From the NCBI RefSeq assembly GCF_001864895.1, contig NZ_MJGO01000039.1, forward strand, positions 60,522-124,521: DNA of 64,000 nucleotides, read 5' to 3'. The notes below the pieces were generated by a model, which did not search any database, was not told the origin of the DNA, and worked only from the letters and a program-made list of their open reading frames with translations. Shown one piece after another: positions 8,447-16,757 of this stretch. The position numbers and the translations under genes are program-made. The stretch comes from Curtobacterium sp. MCBA15_009 (GTDB lineage: Bacteria > Actinomycetota > Actinomycetes > Actinomycetales > Microbacteriaceae). The stretch's first letter is position 1. Each line of letters begins with the position of its first letter.

Positions 8447-10932
8447 CGGTTGTCGAGGCGCCGCTTGATCTTCCCCGCGACGCTGCGCGGGCCCTCGGTG
8501 CGCAGGTAGTGCACCGCGCGGCCGACGTCGTAGCGGACGCCGGAGAGCTTCTTGCGCTCGGGCACCCGGACGCGCATGGTGTGCGGCTGGATCGAGGACG
8601 TCGTGTCGCGGACGGTCTTGTCCGCGGCACGGACGGGGTTCCGGCAGAAGTCGACGAGCGGTGCGAGGACGTTCTCCCACGTGAACTGCTCACGCACCCG
8701 GTCGACGTTGCCGATGAAGGTCGCGCGGGCCTTCTTGTCGAACAGGGCCGTCTCGAGCGCCGCGGCGAGGCCGTCGACGTCCTGCTCGTGCACCGCGATG
8801 CCGAGCTTCTCCTCGGCGACGAGGTCGCCGAAGGAGTCGCCCGCGGTCGTCACGATCGGCAGGCGCGCCCACAGGTAGTCGAGGATGCGGGTGCGGAACG
8901 AGAACGTGGTCTCGAGGTGCTCGTAGTGCGTCGAGACGCCGGCGTCGGCCTCGAGCAGGTAGGCGCCGCGCTCCTCGTACGGGATCCACTGGTCGTTGAA
9001 GAACACGTGCTTGCCGGTCAGGCCGAGCGCGTCGGCCTCGGCGCGGACCTTCGCCACGATGTCCATCTCGGGGACGTCGGGGTTCGGGTGCTGCACGCCC
9101 ATGAAGAAGAGCTTGACCGACGGACGGCGCTCGGCGAGCTGCGCGATCGAGCGGACCAGGGTGATCGGGTCGAACCAGTCGTAGATCCCCCCGCCCCAGA
9201 CGACGAGCTTGTCGTTCTTGCCGATGCCCGGCACGACGCCCTTGACCCGCTGCTGGTCGTGCACCGGCGGGGTCGAGGACAGCCCGAACGGCACGACGCC
9301 GATGAGCGAGCGCAGGTCGGCGTCGCGGGAGTAGGTGCGGGCGTTGACGCGGCCGGAGCCGGCGAGCTGGCCGAGCCAGAACATCCGCTGCCGTTCCGAG
9401 GCGCAGATGAAGTAGTCGCCGAGCTCGAGCTGGTGGTTCAGCGTGTCCGAGGCGTCGAGGATCTGGCGGTTCCACTTGTCGACGTCGTCGCTGCGGCCCT
9501 GCTCGAGCTGCTCGAGGTGGAGCGGGTCGTACACGTCGACGACCAGGATCTTGCTCGTCGACTCGAGCACCGGGAACAGCCGGAGCGCGTGGCCCTGCAC
9601 GATGATGACGTCGGCCCAGCCCTCGTGCTCGACCATCTGGCGCGGGTGGCGGTGCGGCACGGTGACGACCTCGTACGAGGGGTCGATCTGCGACGAGCGG
9701 GTGAGGCTGACGACGCGGACGTCGTGCTCGGACGCGAGCTGCTTCGCCATCTGCGTCGCACGGATCGCCGGGCCGGCCATCTTCGCGCCGATCGAGTCGC
9801 CGGTGATGATGAGCACGCGGCGACGGGTGCCGACCTCGAGCACGCCGAGGGAGTGCACGATCTTGTCGTACCCGGCCAGGTAGTTCTCGATCGGGTACGC
9901 GGGCTCGTCGCGGTTGCCGAACAGGCGGAGGAGCTCACGGTCGGTGCGGACGCGGGTCGCCTGGATCTGCCGGCGGGACTCGGTCATCGACGGCAGCTGC
10001 TCGACGAACTGGTCGACGCCGTAGATGCCCGCCATGCTCGTCTTCGGCACCGGGACGGTGGGGACGCTGTCGTCCCCGGGGTTCCGCAGGTCGAGCGAGG
10101 TGGAGTCGAGCTCGCCGCGGCCGACGGCCCGGCGGACGGCGAGTGCGAGCGAGCCGGGCAGGGCGGCGGAGAGCTGCTCGTCGCCGAGGTTCTTGTAGAG
10201 CGTGAAGAGGGCGTTCCGCTCGAGCAGGTACGTCTCGCGGAAGTCGCCGAACTTGTTCATCGATGCGTGGTGCTTGTGGAACGCGACGGACTTCGGCTGG
10301 TAGCGGAAGCGCCAGCCGAGCAGGTTGAGCCGCCAGCCGAGGTCGACGTCCTCGTAGAACATGAAGTAGCGGTCGTCGAAGCCGTCGAGCTGCTCGAAGA
10401 GCTCGGCGCGGACGAACATCGCGGCGCCGGTGCCGAACAGCACGTCGGTCTCGCTCTCCCACCGGCCGGTGTCCGGCGACCCAGCGAAGGGCTTGTAGCC
10501 CATGCCGTACCAGGTCATCGCGGCCTCGGTGAAGTCGACGTTGACGCCCTCCCAGTCGAGGACCTTCGACGCGACGGCTCCGATGTCGGCGCCGGAGGCG
10601 AACGTCGCCATCGCCTCGCGCACCCAGCCGGTGTCGGGCCGGGCGTCGTTGTTGAGGAACGCGACGATCTCACCCGAGGACTTCGCGACGCCGAGGTTGC
10701 AGCCGCCGGTGAAGCCGAGGTTGGCACCGGCGTCGACCAGCGTGAAGTCGAGGGTCGAGGCCTGCAGCCGCCCGAGGTGCTCCGGCCCGGAGCCGTTCTC
10801 GACGACGATGACCTCGAGCTTGTCCTGCGGCCAGTCCTGCTTGCGGAGTTCCGCGATGCTCGTCAGGGTGTCGTCGGTGCCCTTGTAGTTCACGAGGACG
10901 ACGGACACGACTCCCGGCTTGCGCTCTGTCAC
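8443..10932 (-). CDS. Two-domain glycosyltransferase (GT2 fused to GT4-like)
   Basis: This 829-residue protein joins two enzymes. Residues about 7-260 are a GT2 domain of the rhamnosyltransferase type: VVLVNYKG, a VENGSG turn, LNNDARPD with the metal-site aspartate, and MFYEDVDLGWRL. Residues about 375-790 look like a GT-B glycosyltransferase, with an N-terminal Rossmann strand (VLIITGDSIGAK), a VVWGGGIYDWFDP segment and the terminal acceptor/donor domain. It may add two sugars in succession. GTG at 10932 is chosen because it sits just before the first strand. It is followed by the Dpm1-like gene with a 4-bp overlap. Confidence 0.85.
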   Translation of the reverse strand: MTERKPGVVSVVLVNYKGTDDTLTSIAELRKQDWPQDKLEVIVVENGSGPEHLGRLQASTLDFTLVDAGANLGFTGGCNLGVAKSSGEIVAFLNNDARPDTGWVREAMATFASGADIGAVASKVLDWEGVNVDFTEAAMTWYGMGYKPFAGSPDTGRWESETDVLFGTGAAMFVRAELFEQLDGFDDRYFMFYEDVDLGWRLNLLGWRFRYQPKSVAFHKHHASMNKFGDFRETYLLERNALFTLYKNLGDEQLSAALPGSLALAVRRAVGRGELDSTSLDLRNPGDDSVPTVPVPKTSMAGIYGVDQFVEQLPSMTESRRQIQATRVRTDRELLRLFGNRDEPAYPIENYLAGYDKIVHSLGVLEVGTRRRVLIITGDSIGAKMAGPAIRATQMAKQLASEHDVRVVSLTRSSQIDPSYEVVTVPHRHPRQMVEHEGWADVIIVQGHALRLFPVLESTSKILVVDVYDPLHLEQLEQGRSDDVDKWNRQILDASDTLNHQLELGDYFICASERQRMFWLGQLAGSGRVNARTYSRDADLRSLIGVVPFGLSSTPPVHDQQRVKGVVPGIGKNDKLVVWGGGIYDWFDPITLVRSIAQLAERRPSVKLFFMGVQHPNPDVPEMDIVAKVRAEADALGLTGKHVFFNDQWIPYEERGAYLLEADAGVSTHYEHLETTFSFRTRILDYLWARLPIVTTAGDSFGDLVAEEKLGIAVHEQDVDGLAAALETALFDKKARATFIGNVDRVREQFTWENVLAPLVDFCRNPVRAADKTVRDTTSSIQPHTMRVRVPERKKLSGVRYDVGRAVHYLRTEGPRSVAGKIKRRLDNR

Positions 10933-11068
10933 GCGGGTTCCTCCAGCAGCTGCCGCGCGGGGGCGCGGATCGGTGGCTCGGTCGCGGGGTGCCGCGGCCG
11001 ATGACACCCTACAAGGCGCGCCCGGCCGCTCCCCGGTGGCCGCCGCCGGTTCGTGCAGAATGGCGGGC

Positions 11069-12397
11069 GTGACTGCCGCCATCCCGAGCACCCCCCTGCC
11101 CTCCGTCCTGCACGAGGACTACGCCGCCATCGCGGCCGGCACGCACGCCGAGGGTCCACGCGGCACCGTCCGCTTCGCCGTGTCGACCGCCGACCCCGCC
11201 GAGGGCAAGGGCGACCTGTTCGTGGCACTCGGCCTGGCCCGAGCCCTGCGTGCCGAGGGCTGGGGCGTCGCGATGTGGCCGCTCGAGCGCTGGGGCGACG
11301 AGGTCCCCGTCGACACCGCGGCCGTCGTCGTGATGATCGAGTCGTTCGTGCCCGGGTACGTGCCGGCCGGCACCGCCCTGGTGGCCTGGGTCCGCAACTG
11401 GACCGAGAAGTGGGCGGCGCTGCCCTACCTCGACGAGTTCGACGCCGTGTGGACGTCGTCCACGATCGCCCGCGACGCGATCGCCCCGCACGTCGCCACG
11501 ACGGTGGAGGTCGTGCCGATCGGTGTCGACCTCGACCTGTTCACCACCGACCGGCCGCACGCCCACGCCGAGCCGGCCGACGTCGACCCCGTCGCCGCGG
11601 CCGACGCCGCCCGGACCGACCGCGCGGTCACCACGGTGAACTTCTGGGGCGTCCGCCGCCGGGTGCAGGACGTCCTCGCCGAGGTCGCCCCGCCCGAGCC
11701 GATCATCTGGTACGCCGCCAACGTCGACCACGTCGAGCCCTCGCCGGGTGTCGAGCTCCGCCCGATGGTCTCGTACTTCTCGCTGCCCGAGGTGTACCGC
11801 GCCGCCGGGTTCGTCGTCGACGACGTCATCGCCCCGGCCGCCGCCTACGGCACGCTCAACTCGCGGCTGTACGAGTCGCTGGCGTGCGGCGCGCTGCCCG
11901 TCACCGACTGCGCGCTGGGCCTCGACGAGCTCGGACTCGCCGAGGTGCCGGTCTTCGACGACGCCGCGTCGCTCGAGCGTGCACTCGCGATGCCGCGCGA
12001 GGAGCGCACCGCCCTGGTGGAACGGCTCCGGGCCGTCGTCGTCGAGCGGCACTCGTTCCGCAGCCGTGCCGAGCAGGTCGGCCCGTCGCTCGACGCCGCC
12101 GTCGCCGCCGCATCGGGCCGGAGCGGCGAGCGGAGCGCCTTCCTGCGCTGGGCGACCGAGCAGCGCGAGCTCCTGCGTCGGACCGAGCACGACCGCGACG
12201 TCCACCTGGCCGGCGTGCACGACATCAACGAGCGGCTCATCGTCTCGGAGCAGAAGGTCGGCGCCCACGACACGGCACGGCAGGTCGCCGAGGCGGAGCG
12301 CGACCAGATCGCGGCACGGTTCCACGGCCTGACCCGGTCGCCGGAGTACCGCGTCCTGCACGGGCTCGGTCTCATGGCGCGGCGCGCGCGCCGCTGA
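11069..12397 (+). CDS. Glycosyltransferase (GT-B fold) with C-terminal coiled coil
   Basis: This protein of about 442 residues has a GT4-like core ending near residue 350. The core includes a VPIGVDLDLF segment and the E-S-L-A-C-G-A-L-P donor-site motif. A roughly 90-residue tail follows, rich in E, R, Q and A with heptad character, as in enzymes acting within glycan assembly complexes. GTG at 11069 is preferred: CAGAAT lies 7 nt upstream, which would give a leaderless message; ATG at 11060 in the same frame is the alternative. It diverges from the GT2-GT4 gene, and its end faces the secreted repeat protein across a perfect palindrome. Confidence 0.78.
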   Translation: MTAAIPSTPLPSVLHEDYAAIAAGTHAEGPRGTVRFAVSTADPAEGKGDLFVALGLARALRAEGWGVAMWPLERWGDEVPVDTAAVVVMIESFVPGYVPAGTALVAWVRNWTEKWAALPYLDEFDAVWTSSTIARDAIAPHVATTVEVVPIGVDLDLFTTDRPHAHAEPADVDPVAAADAARTDRAVTTVNFWGVRRRVQDVLAEVAPPEPIIWYAANVDHVEPSPGVELRPMVSYFSLPEVYRAAGFVVDDVIAPAAAYGTLNSRLYESLACGALPVTDCALGLDELGLAEVPVFDDAASLERALAMPREERTALVERLRAVVVERHSFRSRAEQVGPSLDAAVAAASGRSGERSAFLRWATEQRELLRRTEHDRDVHLAGVHDINERLIVSEQKVGAHDTARQVAEAERDQIAARFHGLTRSPEYRVLHGLGLMARRARR

Positions 12398-12460
12398 CAC
12401 CCGGCGCTCCGTGCACCCCGGGCGGGCACGGGAGCGGGTCCGGTGGACGCACCCACGCAA

Positions 12461-12504
12461 CGGACGGGAGGCACGGTGCCAGCTGGCACCGTGCCTCCCG
12501 TCCG
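12461..12504. terminator. Perfect 44-bp palindrome between convergent genes
   Basis: The 44 bases are a perfect self-complementary sequence with no spacer: a left arm of 22 bp beginning CGGACGGGAGGCACGG and its exact complement. It lies between a plus-strand gene ending at 12397 and a minus-strand gene ending at 12519. It belongs to the GGACGGGAGGC hairpin family found at several other 3' ends here, and probably works as a bidirectional terminator. Confidence 0.75.
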
Positions 12505-12518
12505 TCGTCGGTGACCGT

Positions 12519-13560
12519 CTACCGCACGGTGACGGTCTTCGTGCCGAAGCTCTTGTAGGTCCCGCTCGGCAGGTCCTGGAAGTAGACGCGCACGGTGTGC
12601 GTGCCCTTCGCCAGGCCGGTGAGCTTGCGGGAGAGCCCGACGTCCGAACCCCAGTTCGGGTAGCTGCGCTCGACGTCCGTCCGGGTCGCGTTCGCGGTTC
12701 CGGGGGCGACCGCGACGCCGTCCAGGTGCATCTTGTACTTCACCGGGTCCCAGACGTCCGGGTCGACGGCCCAGCCCTGCACCGTGATCGTGCCGGTGCC
12801 GCCGGTCACCGACTCGAAGGCGCCCGTGACCGGCCCGGTGCCGCCGGTCTTGCCGGTCGACGGCGGGTCGATCACCGTGAAGGTCTTGGTCCCGAAGCTC
12901 TTGTAGGTGCCGCTCGGCAGGTCCTGGTAGTAGACGCGCAGGGTGTGCGTGCCCGCCGTCAGGCCCGTGAGGGTCCGGGACAGCCCGACGTCGCTGCCCC
13001 AGCCGGGGTGCACCGCCTCGACGTCGGTGCGCTTCGCGTTGGCGACACCCGGGTCGATCGCGACCCCGTCCAGGTGCATCTTGACCTTGACCGGGTCCCA
13101 GACGTCGGGGTCGATCGCCCACCCCTTGACCGTCGCGCTGTACACGCCGCCGGTCACCGACTCGAAGGCACCCGTGACGGAGCCCTTCTTGCCGGTCGGG
13201 CCGGTGGTGCCGGAGGACGGCGGGGCGGCCGTCGCGCTCGTCACCTTGACGGTCTTCGTGCCGAAGCTCTTGTACGTGCCGCTCGGCAGGTCCTGGAAGT
13301 AGACGCGCACCGTGTGGGTGCCGGCGCTCAGGCCGGTGAGCCGGAGTGCCAGGCCCACGTCGGAGCCCCAGGTCGGGTGCTCCGCCTCGACGTCGGTGCG
13401 GGTGGCGTTCGCGGTGCCGCTGTCCGTGCTCTCGCCGTCGACGTGGACCTTGTACTTGACGGGGTCCCAGCGGTCCGGGTCGATCGCCCAGCCGAGCACG
13501 GTGGCCGTGCCGGCACCGCCGGTCACGGACTCGTAGGCGCCGCGCACGCTGCCGGTCTTG
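12519..13560 (-). repeat. Three near-identical long DNA repeats encoding C-terminal domains
   Basis: The last three domains of the secreted protein are encoded by DNA blocks of about 340-360 bp that are almost identical for long stretches, for example the parts coding for FQDLPSGTYKSFGTKT and WDPVKYK. Such blocks are open to unequal recombination, so copy number probably varies between strains. Confidence 0.8.
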
Positions 13561-15059
13561 CCGGTCGGGCCGGTGGACGGTGCCGAGACGACGACGGACT
13601 TCGACGCCACCTTGACGTACTTCGACCCGGGCTTGTCCATCGTGTACAGCGTCACGGCCCGGGTGCCCGGGGTGATGCCGCCGATGGTCTTCGCGAAGCC
13701 GAGGGTGCTGCCGACGCCCGGGTACACCTTCGCGACGTCGGTGCGGGTGCGGTCGGCGGTGCCGCTCGCCTTGCTCACGCCGTCGACCAGGACCTTCCAC
13801 GGTGCCGGCTTCGACGAGTCGGGGTCGAGGACCCAGCCGCTCACCGAGATGGTGCCGAGCCCGCCGGTGGCGGAGTCGAGCGTGCCCTTCGGCGCCGCAC
13901 TCGTGATCGTGCGGGTGTAGCAGCCGAGCAGCGTGTTCGCCCCGGCGCCCTGGTTGATCGCGTAAGTGCAGACCGAGTGCGCCCCGACCGACAGTCCGGT
14001 GAGCTCCGCCGAGAAGCCGTGCGCGGTGTTGCCCGAGCCGAGGGTGTCCGCGAGGTCGGACCGCTTGACGTCGGCGGTGACCGTCTTCGCGCCCGCGCCG
14101 TCGACGTAGAACGCGACGCGCAGCGCCTTCGTGGTGTCCGGGTCGACGGCCCAGCCGGTCACGGTGATCGAGGACGTCGAGCTCGCGGTGACCGCGTCGA
14201 CGTTGCCGTAGGGGTTGCCCCCGCCGTTCGAGGACCCGAACCAGTCGGTGTACATGCGCCAGAAGTTGCGGTTGCCGTACGCCGAGCAGCTGTCGCCGGA
14301 CCCGTACAGGTTCGACATCGCGGCGCTGTTCGGCGTGTACGGCGTGTAGATGTAGAGCCCGGCGGTGGCCTGGTTCTTGATGTAGACGGTCTTCCGGCCG
14401 CAGGCGGCGTTCGGGTTGAGCAGGATCGAGTTGTTCCGGCCCGCCTGGTACGCCCACGAGGTCGGGGTGGCCTGGTACCGCTTGAACTGCAGCCCTGCGG
14501 CGTAGACCTGCTGCGCGAAACCGCGGTACGCCGGGTCGCACGGGGCGGTGTCCGGGCAGGCGAACCCGGTCGCGTGCTGGTACATCCAGTTCGTCGGCCG
14601 CGAGGTCGAGACGATGCCCTGCTCCTTCTCGAGCAGCACGAGGAGCGCCTTCTGGCTGATGCCGCACGCGGCGCCGACCTGGGCGATGATCGTCGCGGCG
14701 GACTTCGTGCCGCCCGCGATCGCGCTGCACCGGCCGGAGACCGCGTTGATGGTGCTGACCTTCTGCGAGAAGTTCTTCAGGCAGACCGGGCCACCGCTCT
14801 GCTGCGTGCAGCTCGGCGCGACGCTGTTCAGGAACGACTGCACGGCGGCGGCGTTCATCGCCGAGCCGTTGTAGAAGGCGGCGTCGCTGATGATGTTGCC
14901 CGGGTCGAACTGCGACGCGACGGCGGCGGAGGCCGGCTCGGTCGTGGTCGCCTCGGACAGCACGGTGCCGAACGTCATGCCGGTCGCCGCCACGGCGAGC
15001 GCGGCCACGAGGGCCAGGGCGGATCGGAGTCCCCGGCGGGGAGAGCGGGTGGGACGCAT
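12519..15059 (-). CDS. Secreted 'hemagglutinin-related' protein with five GWAxDPD repeats
   Basis: This 846-residue protein has a signal peptide of about 45 residues (twin-arginine-like RRGLRS then a hydrophobic run to ASA). Residues about 48-290 form the conserved actinobacterial module that opens FDPGNIISD and ends near MYTDWFGSS, with many cysteines and an EKEQGIVS motif that hints at a lysozyme-like fold. Five repeats of about 90-110 residues follow, each built around GWAxDPD, a VDG strand, R-(S/T)-D-(L/V) and a terminal TxxV strand. The last three are nearly identical. Function is unknown; cell-wall or glycan binding is likely. The ATG shares one base with the stop of the lipoprotein gene upstream (TGATG). 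Confidence 0.8.
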   Translation of the reverse strand: MRPTRSPRRGLRSALALVAALAVAATGMTFGTVLSEATTTEPASAAVASQFDPGNIISDAAFYNGSAMNAAAVQSFLNSVAPSCTQQSGGPVCLKNFSQKVSTINAVSGRCSAIAGGTKSAATIIAQVGAACGISQKALLVLLEKEQGIVSTSRPTNWMYQHATGFACPDTAPCDPAYRGFAQQVYAAGLQFKRYQATPTSWAYQAGRNNSILLNPNAACGRKTVYIKNQATAGLYIYTPYTPNSAAMSNLYGSGDSCSAYGNRNFWRMYTDWFGSSNGGGNPYGNVDAVTASSTSSITVTGWAVDPDTTKALRVAFYVDGAGAKTVTADVKRSDLADTLGSGNTAHGFSAELTGLSVGAHSVCTYAINQGAGANTLLGCYTRTITSAAPKGTLDSATGGLGTISVSGWVLDPDSSKPAPWKVLVDGVSKASGTADRTRTDVAKVYPGVGSTLGFAKTIGGITPGTRAVTLYTMDKPGSKYVKVASKSVVVSAPSTGPTGKTGSVRGAYESVTGGAGTATVLGWAIDPDRWDPVKYKVHVDGESTDSGTANATRTDVEAEHPTWGSDVGLALRLTGLSAGTHTVRVYFQDLPSGTYKSFGTKTVKVTSATAAPPSSGTTGPTGKKGSVTGAFESVTGGVYSATVKGWAIDPDVWDPVKVKMHLDGVAIDPGVANAKRTDVEAVHPGWGSDVGLSRTLTGLTAGTHTLRVYYQDLPSGTYKSFGTKTFTVIDPPSTGKTGGTGPVTGAFESVTGGTGTITVQGWAVDPDVWDPVKYKMHLDGVAVAPGTANATRTDVERSYPNWGSDVGLSRKLTGLAKGTHTVRVYFQDLPSGTYKSFGTKTVTVR

Positions 15060-15655
15060 CACGGCACCTCCGCCGTCATCGGGTCGGAGGCCGTCGACGC
15101 GGAGCCGACGGCGTAGGTCAGGGTGACGGACCAGGTGCCGCTGGCGACCTGGGACGCGGGGAACGCGACCTGTGCGCAGTTCACCGAGGACGCGCTCGCC
15201 TCCGCCGCGCTCGTCGCGGTGCGGGTGACACCGCCCTTCGTGGCGGTGAAGCGGCACGTGCCGGACGTGTCGGTGGTGCCGGAGACGAGGCCGCCGGCCT
15301 GCAGCGTCTTCGACCCGGTGTCCCAGCCGGCGTAGGTCACGACGGCCGTGGCCGGGAAGTCCGACGGGTCGGTGTCCGGCTCGTTCGTCGCCCCGCTGCC
15401 GGGGAAGGGCCCGGGGGTGTCGTCGTCCGAGGCGTCGCCACCGTCCGACGCGTCGTCGCTCGGCGCCGAGGCGGCGTCGGAGGGGTCGACCGCTCCCCCG
15501 CTCGTCGCCGTCGAGGTCGGCGTGGCCGTGGCGCTGGTGGAGCGCGACGCCGAGGGGGTCGGCGAGGCGTCGTCGCCGCCGGAACAACCGGCCACGAGGA
15601 GACTGAGTGCACCGACCACCGCGAACGCAGCGATCGGCCTGGATGCGTGGAGCAT
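15059..15655 (-). CDS. Putative lipoprotein with Ser/Thr/Asp-rich linker
   Basis: This 198-residue protein begins with a lipoprotein signal ending in LVAGC, with the lipidated cysteine at residue 24. A low-complexity linker rich in Ser, Thr, Asp and Pro follows to about residue 115. The C-terminal domain of about 80 residues contains two cysteines (TCRFTA, SVNCAQ) and alternating strands. No family is recognised. ATG at 15655 is chosen because it opens the signal peptide. Its stop overlaps the start of the secreted repeat protein by one base, so the two are probably co-translated and may work together at the cell surface. Confidence 0.7.
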   Translation of the reverse strand: MLHASRPIAAFAVVGALSLLVAGCSGGDDASPTPSASRSTSATATPTSTATSGGAVDPSDAASAPSDDASDGGDASDDDTPGPFPGSGATNEPDTDPSDFPATAVVTYAGWDTGSKTLQAGGLVSGTTDTSGTCRFTATKGGVTRTATSAAEASASSVNCAQVAFPASQVASGTWSVTLTYAVGSASTASDPMTAEVP

Positions 15656-15812
15656 GCTGACGGGCCGTCCTGAGGGAGTTGACAAGGGTCCGGGTTGCGA
15701 CAACGGTAACTCGAAAGTCAAGGTTGAGGGTTGGTTCGTCCTGAATCACCCCCGGTCGGGGGTACCCGACGACTGTCGTGCACGCGGCGGTCCCGCCATC
15801 GGGCCCGGTGAG

Positions 15813-15818
15813 TATGCT
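15813..15818 (+). promoter_or_regulatory. Possible -10 box of the ABC exporter operon
   Basis: TATGCT lies about 34 nt before the permease ATG in a divergent 196-bp gap that is less GC-rich than its surroundings. No matching -35 box is evident. Confidence 0.35.
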
Positions 15819-15851
15819 GTTCCGGTCCTGCCCCCACGAACGAAGAGACGT

Positions 15852-16754
15852 ATGGTCGACCAAGCACGCATGACCGCGCTCGCGGAGGAACCGCTCGTCG
15901 TGATCGGCGCTCCGACGAGCGCCTTCCGCGGAACCTGGCGCGAACTGCGCGACGTCTTCCGGCAGCGGGAGATGCTCGGCATGCTCATCCGCCGCGACCT
16001 CAAGGCGCGGTACAAGGACTCGGCCCTCGGCTTCGTGTGGACGCTCGTGCGCCCGCTGACGCAGCTCCTCATCTACTACTTCGTCATCGGGCAGGTGCTC
16101 GGCGCCGCCAACGGCATCGACAACTTCGCGATCTACGTCTTCACGGGCCTGACCGCCTACACGCTCTTCAGCGAGATCGTCGCCGGGTCGACCGGGTCGA
16201 TCGTCGGCAACAGCGGCCTCATCAAGAAGGTCTACGTCCCGCGCGAGGTCTTCCCGCTGGCGAGCGTCGGCGCGGCCCTGGTGAACTTCACGATCCAGTT
16301 CGCGATCCTGCTGGCCGCGACGGTGTTCATCGGGGTGTTCCCCTGGCACGAGGGTCTGCTCTACCTGATCCCCTCGCTCGCCGTGATCCTGGTCTACGGC
16401 GCCGCCATCGGCCTGGTGCTGTCGGCGCTCAACGTGTACCTGCGCGACGTGCAGTTCGTCATCGACGTCGGCCTCATGGTCCTGCTCTGGGCGTCGCCGA
16501 TCGTCTACTCGTACGCACGGGTCGTCGCCACGGTGAAGACCGACTGGCTGCTCGCCGTCTACACGAACAACCCGCTGACCCTGTCGGTGCTCGGGATGCA
16601 GAACGCGATCTGGTTGCACGACCCCGCGGACGTGACGTACCCGGACCACCTGATGCTGCGCCTCGGCGTCGCGTTCGTCATCGGGGTCCTCTGCCTCCTC
16701 GGCGCGCAGCGGATCTTCTCCCGCCTGCAGGGCAACTTCGCGCAGGAGCTGTAG
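15852..16754 (+). CDS. ABC-2 type polysaccharide export permease (Wzm-like)
   Basis: This 300-residue permease has six hydrophobic segments and the ABC2_membrane pattern. A cytoplasmic N-terminus with RRDLKARYKDSALGFVW leads into the first span, and a LIKKVYVPREVFPL coupling segment follows the third. It forms the channel that moves lipid-linked polysaccharide or teichoic-acid-like polymers across the membrane with the ATPase encoded 3 bp downstream. ATG at 15852 has an AAGAG ribosome-binding site. Confidence 0.9.
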   Translation: MVDQARMTALAEEPLVVIGAPTSAFRGTWRELRDVFRQREMLGMLIRRDLKARYKDSALGFVWTLVRPLTQLLIYYFVIGQVLGAANGIDNFAIYVFTGLTAYTLFSEIVAGSTGSIVGNSGLIKKVYVPREVFPLASVGAALVNFTIQFAILLAATVFIGVFPWHEGLLYLIPSLAVILVYGAAIGLVLSALNVYLRDVQFVIDVGLMVLLWASPIVYSYARVVATVKTDWLLAVYTNNPLTLSVLGMQNAIWLHDPADVTYPDHLMLRLGVAFVIGVLCLLGAQRIFSRLQGNFAQEL

Positions 16755-16757
16755 ACC

